Counted from the first letter of the stretch, positions 1 through 5,835 are shown. The stretch is 5,835 nucleotides of DNA from Candidatus Peregrinibacteria bacterium (GCA_016201685.1 JACQCJ010000030.1:1-5835), one strand, 5' to 3'. The notes: a model not told the origin generated them from the sequence alone. A program made the numbers and translations.

Positions 1-1
1 A

Positions 2-127
2 GTCATTCGTTCGAAGCAAGCCTTCGTCGCTCAAATCCGTTCACATCTTCATTCACTCCAGAAAGACATTTCGGCTGTCCTCTGCTTCTTCCAGCATCCG
101 GATGTGGCCTATGTCATGAGAAAGTGA
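2..127 (+). CDS. C-terminal end of an unidentified protein, or 5' part of a frameshifted gene with the next CDS
   Basis: The frame that begins at base 2 is open from the window edge and ends at TGA 125-127, giving about 41 residues that finish in HPDVAYVMRK. The residue composition looks like ordinary protein, but all three + frames are open across most of this stretch, so openness alone is weak evidence. I do not recognise a domain. The start lies outside the window. The stop sits where the frame of the downstream knuckle protein becomes open (its last upstream stop is TGA 117-119). Skipping one base at 125 would join the two into one continuous reading, VMRK followed by EYKHLDYDIDDRKREW. 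It is therefore either the tail of a separate upstream gene or the first part of a broken or misread gene. Confidence 0.4.
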   Translation, partial: VIRSKQAFVAQIRSHLHSLQKDISAVLCFFQHPDVAYVMRK

Positions 128-173
128 GTACAAGCACCTGGATTACGACATCGATGACCGCAAGCGGGAATGG

Positions 174-911
174 GTGGAATTCATACTCAAGTGCAATCCT
201 TGCAAGCAATCAACCCGGGTATTCGAGAATGGCCAGAAGGTTCCTGAGAAACCTTCGCTCTGCGTGAAGTGCGATCGGGAGGTGGAATTGAGCACGCGAA
301 AGAAGAATAGCAAGCGCTATTACGTCGATACGTGCAAGCATTGCGGGCACGTCGAAGAAACAATAAGCGTTCTCGACGAAAAGGAGAAAGTGCCGACACA
401 TGAAGAGATCGAACGCTTCGAGTACGACAAGAAGCGTTTCTGCCTGACGTCTGCCCAAGGGGAAAGATACAAGCACTGGATCGAAGGCATGAAACGGATG
501 GATGGATTGAAGAAGGAGCAGGAGGCGAACGTGGAATTTTATGACAAGCTCATGGAAGTGAAGAAACTCAACATCGCCGGACTGGAGAAATTACTGAAAG
601 CAGCGATCAAGAAGACGGGCTACGCCGATCTGCAGATTTCCATGCCGCCACCGACAGGACAGATCATCCTCAATTTTTCGGTGCGGGATACGGACGAAAA
701 ACGCGAAGAGCACGACAGCCGCAAAACTCTGGAGAAAGCCATCGAGAAGATTTTGGAAGATAAGAATTGGGCGCTCATGTCCGAGGGTATCAGCTATCGT
801 CTTGGCTTCCTCAGTGGACGCATCCGTGGATACGAATCGGAGGAGGATCTCAAAGTACTCACCAAATTGAGGATGAAACAGGTCATGAAAAAGCAGAAGA
901 TCTCCGTTTAA
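174..911 (+). CDS. Hypothetical protein with three CxxC zinc-knuckle motifs and a charged helical C-terminal part
   Basis: The reading from GTG 174 to TAA 909-911 gives 245 residues. Three CxxC pairs lie near the N-terminus, at C7/C10, C30/C33 and C54/C57. The last is followed by Gly-His (CKHCGH), the usual second knuckle of a zinc ribbon, and its spacing of 20 residues from C33 fits a ribbon made of pairs two and three. Binding of one or two zinc ions is inference. From about residue 60 the protein is rich in Lys and Glu and probably mostly helical, with a Met-Pro-Pro-Pro break near 157-161. No signal peptide or membrane segment is seen, so it is likely cytoplasmic; nucleic-acid or protein binding would fit but is not shown. 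The start is doubtful: GTG 174 has only a weak GGGA 4-5 bases upstream, no ATG lies upstream in frame, and protein-like residues (EYKHLDYDIDDRKREW) continue back to base 120. I do not recognise the family. Confidence 0.75.
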   Translation: MEFILKCNPCKQSTRVFENGQKVPEKPSLCVKCDREVELSTRKKNSKRYYVDTCKHCGHVEETISVLDEKEKVPTHEEIERFEYDKKRFCLTSAQGERYKHWIEGMKRMDGLKKEQEANVEFYDKLMEVKKLNIAGLEKLLKAAIKKTGYADLQISMPPPTGQIILNFSVRDTDEKREEHDSRKTLEKAIEKILEDKNWALMSEGISYRLGFLSGRIRGYESEEDLKVLTKLRMKQVMKKQKISV

Positions 912-1022
912 TCACACACCAGAACGGTGCAGCCTTAGGCAATATCGGCAAGATCAGGTCGTGACACATCGCACAAAAATCCTTCGATTCAGGCTGATCG
1001 CAATCTGTTTGCCTCAAGATTC
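912..1022 (+). other. Intergenic gap without recognisable promoter or terminator
   Basis: This 111-base gap separates the knuckle protein from the large surface protein. I see no good -35/-10 pair and no GC-rich hairpin with a T-run. GATCAG (952-957) and CTGATC (994-999) are complementary, but a 36-base loop and no T-tract make a terminator unlikely. Whether the two genes are co-transcribed cannot be told. Confidence 0.5.
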
Positions 1023-4000
1023 ATGCTTGGAAAAATGAAAGAGCAGAATACATACATCCTCTTAGCACAAGCTCTCTCTGCCTTTTCTCCGTCTCTTTGC
1101 CGTAAAGTGGAGGATAAATTTCGAGCCCTCGCTCGATCCCTTTCTTTTTTTCAAATGAACAAACCCAAGTTGCTGAGTTGGTACCTCGTGATCGGTATCG
1201 CTTTTTCCCCTGTCTCTTTCGCCCAGGCGCAGCTGGTGCCTACAGTCCCCGCTGATACGACCGCACCCGTAGTCTCGAATATCACGGTGAGCTCCATCAC
1301 CCCTGTTGGGGCAGTGATCGCGTGGACCACGAATGAGATCGCGGATTCGCAAGTCGAATATGGCCTGACAACCGGGTATGGTTCGAGCACGACGCTGAAT
1401 GTGAGCCTTGGAACTGCGCATCTTCAGACACTCACGGATTTGCAATCCGGGACCGTATATCACTACAGAGTGAAATCGAAAGATGCGGCGGGGAACACCA
1501 CCGTGTCCGCCGATCAAACATTCATAACGGAAGCCGCCGTTACCACATCATCCTCCTCTTCCTCCAGTACTTCCTCCGTCAGTTCAAGTTCTTCTGCCGT
1601 CATCATTGAAGTTTCCTCGAGCTCCTCCTCCTTCATTGTCGACGTGTCTTCGAGTTCTTCGACCCAGACCGATATCCTCACGCAACCGGTGACGACGGAA
1701 ACCTCTTCCGCCGCATCGTCGGCATCTTCTACCGTCAGTTCCACTCTTGCGAATGTTGACGCGACCGGTCCCGTGATTTCCACGGTCGCCGTCAGCGCGA
1801 CGACGTCCGTAGGTACGGTCATCGCGTGGACCACCGATGAGCTCGCAGATTCGCAGATCGAATACGGTCTGACCGATTCTTACGGCTTCGAGACGACGCT
1901 CAATGTTTCCCTCGGCACGGCACACCTCCAGACTCTGACCGATCTGGAGCCCGGAACAGCGTATCACTTTCGGGTGAAGTCCAAAGACGCTGCCGGCAAC
2001 GTGACGATTTCCGAGGATCACGTCTTCACGACCGTGTCCGCTTCGATCGTCGTCGATATCCCTCCGGCGATCCTCACCCAGAGCGTTATTTCCATCATGC
2101 CTGCGAGCGTGACCGTTCTCTGGACGACCAACGAAATCAGTACCTCCCAAATCGAATATGGACTTACGACACAATACGGCTCTCATACGACTCTCGATAC
2201 GAGTCTGGCATTGGAACATGCCGTGAGCATCGGAAATCTTCAGGCGGGAACTGAGTACCATTACCGCATCAAGACGACGGATTCGGCCGGCCAGACGACG
2301 TACTCAGGGGACGACACGTTCACAACCGAGAGCCTTACCGTCACCGTTGAGCCGACGCCGAACGTCGGCGTACCCCTCTCGATTGCGAACATCGAAGCAT
2401 CCGCGCTGACATCGTCCTCGGCGCTCTTGGCATGGACGACCTCGACGCTTGCAGATTCTCAGATCGAATACGGCCTCACGACGAACTATGGCTCGCATAC
2501 GACGATTGATGTCTCGCTCGGTCTTGCTCATGCTGTTCTTCTCAATGGCCTCAGTCCCGGCACGACGTATCACTATCGCGTGAAATCCAGAGATGCAGAG
2601 GGGAATGTGGTGACTTCCGACGATCAAGTGCTCACGACTCTCGCAGCGCCCTCCGTCACGACAAGTACGACTCCGCCTGTTCTCTCCGATGTGACGGTCA
2701 CGACTGTGGAACCCACAGCCGCAACGATCGGCTGGATAACGGACAAGGTCGCCACGTCGCAGATCGAATACGGGCTCACCGCCGGTTACGGTTCTTCGAC
2801 GACCCTCGATGCGAGTCTTGGCTTGGTCCACAGCGTCATCCTCGCGAATTTGACTCCCTATACGACCTATCACTACCGCATCAAGACGACCGATGCCGGA
2901 GGACACACGACGACGGGCGGCGACAACACGTTCACGACGGCGACCGTGACCGTCACCGTAGAACCGTCATCAAGTGCCTCTTCCATCGTCAGCGTTCCGC
3001 TCGTTGCGAGCGAAGTCCAGGCATCGGCGTTGACTTCTTCCTCGGCGCTTCTCATTTGGACCACATCCGCTCTGGCTGATTCGCAGATCGAATATGGACT
3101 GACGACGTCCTATGGCTCTCACACCACGATCGACGTCTCGCTCGGACTTGCTCATGCAGTCCTCCTCAGCAGTCTCACGCCCGAAACGACCTATCACTAC
3201 CGCGTGAAATCGAGGGATGCCGGGGGAAATCTCGTCGTCTCCGATGATCAAACGTTCACGACGCTCGCGGCTCCTCCCGCATCGGTCAGCATTTCAACTC
3301 CGCCTGTGATTTCCGAGGTGGCTGTGACCACAGGACAGACGACTGCGACGATTGCGTGGACGACGAATAAGATCGCGAATTCTCAAGTGGAGTACGGCCT
3401 CACAAATGCCTATGGATCGGATTCCACGCTCAATGCCGCTTTCGCAAACGTCCATTCCGTTGCCCTGAGTGGTCTTGAGGCGGCAACGACGTACCACTAT
3501 CGCATCCGGACGACCGATGCCGGAGGACGACTGACGGTCGGTGAGGACAATACCTTCACGACCGCTGCGTCTTCGAGTTCGGTTTCCGTGACACTGCCTT
3601 CGATTTCCGACGTGGAGGAATCCGCACTGACGTCGTCATCCGCCCTCATCCGGTGGATAACGTCCGTGCCAACCGACGCGCAAATCGAATACGGGCTCAC
3701 GACCTCGTACGGTTCGCAGTCGACGCTCGACACTGCGCTCAGCCTTCATCATTCGTCGCTCCTTTCCGGATTGAATCCGGACACGACCTATCACTACCGC
3801 GTCCGGTCCATTGATGCGTCGGGCAATCATGTCCTGTCCGGCGACCAGGATTTCACGACGCTTGAGCTGCCGACGGATCGAACCGCACCAGTCATCTCCG
3901 GGGTGAGGGTCACCAAAGTGGGAACGACGAGCGCGACCATCACGTGGACGACGGATGACGCGTCGAGCACCCGCGTGCAGTACGGCGAGACAACCTCCTA

Positions 4001-5519
4001 CGGCGTCTATACGGATCTTGCGGCGACTCCCACTACCGTCCACTCCGCGACCGTCACAGGTCTTTTCCCCGACACCACCTACAACTTCAACGTGCAATCG
4101 GAGGACAGCGCAGGAAATACTGCCATTTCCGTGAATCACACCTTCACGACGGAGAAGGCACCCTACGTCTCGGGCACAATGGGCATTCCGGTCGTGTCGC
4201 ACGTCACCGACACATCGGTCACGCTCTCGTGGACCGTGCCCTTTGACGACACGGCCGGTCTCGAATTCTACGATATTCGCTACAGCACGCGGCCGATCAC
4301 GCAGTTCAACTTCGAGGATGCCATTCCCGCACGCGAGGGAGTGGAGCACATCGTTCATGTCAGCCAGAACGGGCAGAGCACCGAACACATCTACATGATC
4401 ATCGAGCTGCAGGCGGGCACATCCTACTACTTCGGCGTCAAATCCGGCGCGTCGCGTACAACACTCGCGCATCTGGAAGAGTCCAACACCAACCCCTCCG
4501 CGCAGCTGCAAACAAATAGCCAAACGTCGACGACGGCAAGCACGACGAACAATGAACATGGATTGGCGAATAGTAACGTCGGAAGAACTCAAGGAACCGT
4601 TGCAGCAGGTTCTCGCGCTTCGGGAGGGGGCGGCGCTGCCGACACGCAGGGAACATCGGACAAGAGCGGAGGCACCCGGCGGTTGCCCGCTCCGCGCGAT
4701 ATGCAAGCACAGGCTGCTGACGGTGAAGTGGCCTTCGTATGGAACAGTCCGCTCAATTCACCCTTCATCCATACGGATATCGTGCGCAAGGAAGGAGACT
4801 TCCCCACGTCGCCGACCGACGGTCAGACCGTCTACGAAGGACGCGATGAAACCTTCACCGATACGAACCTCATAAACGGCAAGAAATATCACTATGCGAT
4901 CTTCACGCATAATGACGGGACGACGAAACACGCATTTTCCGCTCCCGTCCTCGTCGCCATGCTTCCGACCGACAGCGTCGAGCAATTCACGGTTCGCGAG
5001 AAACCGCCTGCACCCGTTCTTTCTCGAGAACTGCGCATGGGGATGAAGAACGCCGAGGTAGAAGCGCTACAGCGCATGCTCGCGAACGATGCCTCCACGT
5101 ATCCAGAGGGAAAAGTGACGGGATACTTCGGAGCGCTGACGCAGACTGCAGTGAAGAAGCTTCAGGAGAAGAACGGTCTTCCGCAGACAGGAATCGTTGA
5201 TGCTCAAACGAGAAATGTTCTCTCGGGATTGTCGGCAGGACCATCATCGACGCCTTCCTCCACTTCCCCTCTTTCCTCGCCCATCCCCCAAGTGAACTCT
5301 TTGCAGCGCGATCTCGTGCAAGGATCTCGTGGCGATGACGTGAACGTTCTTCAAACATTCCTGAAAGCCCGCGGCCTCTATCCGATCCCGGTCACCGGAT
5401 ATTTCGGTGCGTACACGCAGGCGGGCGTGAGGAAGTTCCAAGAGCAGCAGGGCATCCCGGCAACCGGCGCAGTCTCGGCAATGACCAGGGAGAAAATACG
5501 ACAAATGTCAGTGAAGTGA
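1023..5519 (+). CDS. Giant secreted FN3-repeat protein with two C-terminal peptidoglycan-binding domains
   Basis: This 1498-residue protein is likely a cell-surface fibre or adhesin. In order: N-terminal extension 1-44; Sec signal peptide 45-69 (MNKPK, hydrophobic LLSWYLVIGIAF, likely cut after AQA at 67-69); FN3 module 80-170; Ser-rich linker 171-246; FN3 modules at 247-338, 346-436, 451-539, 550-639, 659-747, 759-847, 858-946 and 954-1044; a divergent FN3-like module about 1055-1164; a Gly/Ser/Thr linker about 1165-1217; an FN3-like module about 1221-1314; PG_binding_1 domains about 1335-1403 and 1430-1496. FN3 modules 1-9 share WTT...SQ[IV]EYGLT..YG and TTYHYR[VI]K motifs, resembling the FN3-type N-domain of purple acid phosphatases. 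Both C-terminal domains show the TGYFGA.TQ..V.K.Q pattern of peptidoglycan binders. No enzyme domain, LPXTG signal, C-terminal membrane helix or cysteine after residue 26 is seen, so wall attachment probably relies on the two C-terminal domains. The start is uncertain: ATG 1023 gives the longest frame, ATG 1035 has a weak GGA nearby, and ATG 1155 places the signal peptide at the very N-terminus. Confidence 0.9.
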   Translation: MLGKMKEQNTYILLAQALSAFSPSLCRKVEDKFRALARSLSFFQMNKPKLLSWYLVIGIAFSPVSFAQAQLVPTVPADTTAPVVSNITVSSITPVGAVIAWTTNEIADSQVEYGLTTGYGSSTTLNVSLGTAHLQTLTDLQSGTVYHYRVKSKDAAGNTTVSADQTFITEAAVTTSSSSSSSTSSVSSSSSAVIIEVSSSSSSFIVDVSSSSSTQTDILTQPVTTETSSAASSASSTVSSTLANVDATGPVISTVAVSATTSVGTVIAWTTDELADSQIEYGLTDSYGFETTLNVSLGTAHLQTLTDLEPGTAYHFRVKSKDAAGNVTISEDHVFTTVSASIVVDIPPAILTQSVISIMPASVTVLWTTNEISTSQIEYGLTTQYGSHTTLDTSLALEHAVSIGNLQAGTEYHYRIKTTDSAGQTTYSGDDTFTTESLTVTVEPTPNVGVPLSIANIEASALTSSSALLAWTTSTLADSQIEYGLTTNYGSHTTIDVSLGLAHAVLLNGLSPGTTYHYRVKSRDAEGNVVTSDDQVLTTLAAPSVTTSTTPPVLSDVTVTTVEPTAATIGWITDKVATSQIEYGLTAGYGSSTTLDASLGLVHSVILANLTPYTTYHYRIKTTDAGGHTTTGGDNTFTTATVTVTVEPSSSASSIVSVPLVASEVQASALTSSSALLIWTTSALADSQIEYGLTTSYGSHTTIDVSLGLAHAVLLSSLTPETTYHYRVKSRDAGGNLVVSDDQTFTTLAAPPASVSISTPPVISEVAVTTGQTTATIAWTTNKIANSQVEYGLTNAYGSDSTLNAAFANVHSVALSGLEAATTYHYRIRTTDAGGRLTVGEDNTFTTAASSSSVSVTLPSISDVEESALTSSSALIRWITSVPTDAQIEYGLTTSYGSQSTLDTALSLHHSSLLSGLNPDTTYHYRVRSIDASGNHVLSGDQDFTTLELPTDRTAPVISGVRVTKVGTTSATITWTTDDASSTRVQYGETTSYGVYTDLAATPTTVHSATVTGLFPDTTYNFNVQSEDSAGNTAISVNHTFTTEKAPYVSGTMGIPVVSHVTDTSVTLSWTVPFDDTAGLEFYDIRYSTRPITQFNFEDAIPAREGVEHIVHVSQNGQSTEHIYMIIELQAGTSYYFGVKSGASRTTLAHLEESNTNPSAQLQTNSQTSTTASTTNNEHGLANSNVGRTQGTVAAGSRASGGGGAADTQGTSDKSGGTRRLPAPRDMQAQAADGEVAFVWNSPLNSPFIHTDIVRKEGDFPTSPTDGQTVYEGRDETFTDTNLINGKKYHYAIFTHNDGTTKHAFSAPVLVAMLPTDSVEQFTVREKPPAPVLSRELRMGMKNAEVEALQRMLANDASTYPEGKVTGYFGALTQTAVKKLQEKNGLPQTGIVDAQTRNVLSGLSAGPSSTPSSTSPLSSPIPQVNSLQRDLVQGSRGDDVNVLQTFLKARGLYPIPVTGYFGAYTQAGVRKFQEQQGIPATGAVSAMTREKIRQMSVK
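1121..1151 (+). terminator. Hairpin followed by a T-tract just upstream of the alternative start at 1155
   Basis: TCGAGC (1121-1126) pairs perfectly with GCTCGA (1131-1136) around a CCTC loop. A pyrimidine stretch follows, ending in seven Ts (1145-1151) three bases before ATG 1155. This resembles an intrinsic terminator or attenuator, but the stem is short and the pure T-run begins eight bases after it, so it would be weak. If translation starts at 1023 the sequence is coding (residues 33-43) and the resemblance may be chance. Confidence 0.25.
1533..1760 (+). repeat. Region encoding a serine-rich low-complexity linker
   Basis: Residues 171-246 of the large protein contain several runs of five to seven serines separated by short hydrophobic or acidic pieces such as AVIIEV and FIVDV. 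All kinds of Ser codon are mixed (TCA, TCC, TCT, TCG, AGT and AGC), so this is not a simple DNA microsatellite. It separates the first FN3 module from the rest and is likely an extended, flexible spacer, possibly glycosylated; that last point is inference. Poly-Ser linkers of this kind are frequent in secreted Patescibacteria proteins. Confidence 0.8.
2058..3860 (+). repeat. Two-domain super-repeat: three A-B pairs of FN3 modules
   Basis: Type A modules (starting 2058, 2670 and 3297) begin with a PP motif and carry IKTTD or IRTTD followed by Gly-rich D.TFTT ends. Type B modules (starting 2373, 2997 and 3594) carry SALTSSSAL and [KR]S[RI]DA.GN. The A starts are 612 and 627 bases apart. Equivalent B positions (2397, 3021, 3618) are 624 and 597 bases apart. 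The unit duplicated is therefore a pair of domains. The first two B modules differ at about 12 of 85 residues by hand count; the third is more divergent. Confidence 0.8.
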
Positions 5520-5583
5520 TTTGAAAAAGTGTCCATGATCGTGGGTCTAGGATGAGGACTTCTACCCTCTTCCTTTCTCCTCC
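5520..5583 (+). other. Short spacer that must contain any left end of the IS110-family element
   Basis: Only 64 bases separate the stop of the surface protein from the transposase ATG. The peptidoglycan-binding domain before it looks complete, so an insertion here would not have truncated that gene. The spacer holds the near-palindrome CCATGATCGTGG (5533-5544), a hairpin (5543-5567) and a pyrimidine-rich run. No obvious promoter and no purine-rich ribosome site within 4-12 bases of ATG 5584 is seen; GAGGA at 5554-5558 is too far away. Confidence 0.6.
5543..5580 (+). terminator. Possible weak terminator hairpin after the surface-protein gene
   Basis: GGGT (5543-5546) pairs with ACCC (5564-5567), and after a two-base bulge AGGA (5549-5552) pairs with TTCT (5560-5563) including one G-U pair, around a seven-base loop. 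A T/C-rich run follows (5568-5580) but contains no long pure T-tract. It could end the upstream transcript, or be a structured part of the insertion element's end. Confidence 0.3.
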
Positions 5584-5835
5584 ATGGCCACGTCCATCTT
5601 CAAGAACAATTTCCCCGGAGCGGAGAAACTCCAACAGGCAGTGGATACTGCCGACTACATCATCGGCCTTGATCTCCATAAAAAGACGACAGCGGTCTGT
5701 GTCATCGATCGCAGGAAACCGGACGCTCCCGTGTGCGAGCGAAAGCAGCTCAAGAACAACCAGTTGCCCGAGATGCTCCTCCGCTTCGCAGGTAACAAGG
5801 TGATCGCCTGCGAAGCTGCCTACGGTTGGCATCTC
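5584..5835 (+). CDS. IS110-family transposase, N-terminal part (runs off the window)
   Basis: The first 84 residues are present. After a 24-residue lead, YIIGLDLHKKTTAVCVID matches the first strand of the RuvC-like DEDD domain of IS110/IS116/IS902 transposases, with D30 as the first catalytic acid. VIACEAAYGWHL supplies the second, E77, in the context usual for the family (E..YGW). The two remaining Asp residues and the C-terminal domain with its catalytic Ser lie outside the window. These enzymes recombine DNA under guidance of a bridge RNA encoded in the element's own non-coding end. ATG 5584 is the only usual start in this frame after TAG 5548-5550. There is no nearby Shine-Dalgarno, so initiation may be leaderless or weak. 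No frame break is seen in the visible part. Confidence 0.85.
   Translation, partial: MATSIFKNNFPGAEKLQQAVDTADYIIGLDLHKKTTAVCVIDRRKPDAPVCERKQLKNNQLPEMLLRFAGNKVIACEAAYGWHL

Larger units (their letters stand above)
1260..4154 (+). repeat. Array of nine homologous FN3 modules, interrupted by the Ser-rich linker
   Basis: Nine modules of about 90 residues begin near 1260, 1761, 2058, 2373, 2670, 2997, 3297, 3594 and 3882. Each has a WTT or WIT strand, a [SA][QT][IV][EQ]YG core, and a TTYHYR-like strand followed by D..G and an FTT end. Similarity is plain at protein level and partly at DNA level, which indicates growth by tandem duplication. The first two share TAHLQTLTDL and KSKDAAGN; modules 3 to 8 alternate between two types; the ninth is more divergent (VQYGET, YNFNVQSEDSAGN). 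Confidence 0.9.
5520..5835 (+). mobile_element. 5' portion of an IS110-family insertion sequence (right part outside the window)
   Basis: The call rests on the transposase N-terminus; neither end of the element can be fixed. The left boundary should lie in 5520-5583. IS110 elements usually make no target duplication and lack classical terminal inverted repeats, so boundaries are hard to see from one flank. A stranded or domesticated transposase gene is possible. Confidence 0.5.

Noticed and set aside
125..127. TGA as a recoded glycine codon (as in Gracilibacteria and Absconditabacteria)
   Set aside because: Reading through TGA continues in the wrong frame for the downstream protein; the GC content is high for those groups, and the large gene ends at TGA after a complete domain.
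961..989. Possible promoter from GTGACA at 961-966
   Set aside because: No acceptable -10 box lies 16-18 bases downstream.
952..999. Complementary GATCAG and CTGATC in the gap before the large gene
   Set aside because: The 36-base loop, short stem and absence of a T-run make it unlikely to be a terminator or an operator.
1109..1113. GGAGG as a ribosome binding site
   Set aside because: No usual start codon follows at 5-10 bases; ATG 1155 is 41 bases away.
2058..3860. Regular repeats considered as a CRISPR array
   Set aside because: The repeats are about 600 bases apart, in frame and protein-coding, with no short direct repeats or unique spacers.
3636..4706. Long open frame of 356 codons on the minus strand inside the FN3 gene
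   Set aside because: It lies opposite a clearly coding, repetitive gene. The Arg/Gly/Cys-rich translation has no domain pattern and mirrors the codon bias of the + strand. Similar minus-strand frames at 1584-2261 and 2304-2906 have the same cause.
4552..4875. + strand frame of 107 codons inside the FN3 gene
   Set aside because: It overlaps the linker and the FN3-like module in the real frame and shows no motif of its own.
5552..5803. + strand frame starting at ATG 5552 with a GAGGA overlapping its start
   Set aside because: It overlaps the transposase, which has catalytic motifs in another frame; the translation is Ser/Arg-rich without family features.
5392..5832. Minus-strand open frame spanning the end of the FN3 gene and the transposase start
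   Set aside because: It crosses two well-supported + strand genes and has no recognisable motif.

Overview
The window carries, all on the + strand, the end of one uncertain gene, a small cysteine-knuckle protein, one very large exported repeat protein that fills about three quarters of the sequence, and the first 84 codons of an IS110-family transposase. GC content looks moderate (roughly mid-50s %, by eye). Stops are TAA and TGA, so the standard bacterial code fits. A giant secreted protein built from fibronectin type III (FN3) modules, poly-serine linkers and C-terminal peptidoglycan-binding domains is a style common in Patescibacteria/CPR, especially Peregrinibacteria/Peribacteria. That placement is inference from style; no marker gene is present.

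Layout. Bases 1-127 hold an open frame entering from outside and ending in TGA; single-base frame logic suggests it may really be the N-terminal part of the next gene. Bases 174-911 encode a 245-residue protein with three CxxC knuckles and a charged, mostly helical remainder, of unknown function. Bases 912-1022 are a short gap without a clear promoter or terminator. Bases 1023-5519 encode a 1498-residue protein: a 44-residue N-terminal extension, a signal peptide, one FN3 module, a serine-rich linker, eight more similar FN3 modules, a divergent FN3-like module, a Gly/Ser/Thr-rich linker, another FN3-like module and two PG_binding_1 domains. Bases 5520-5583 are a short spacer with a palindrome and a hairpin, and from 5584 the transposase gene runs off the window.

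The large protein is probably a cell-surface or wall-bound fibre: exported by Sec, held to peptidoglycan by its two C-terminal domains, and extended by the FN3 stalk. Nothing visible links its function to the knuckle protein or the transposase. The points most worth a second look are the apparent frame break at base 125, the two-domain super-repeat inside the FN3 stalk, the hairpin plus T-tract just before the alternative start at 1155, and the unusually short 5' flank of the IS110-family gene, which leaves little room for an upstream bridge RNA.
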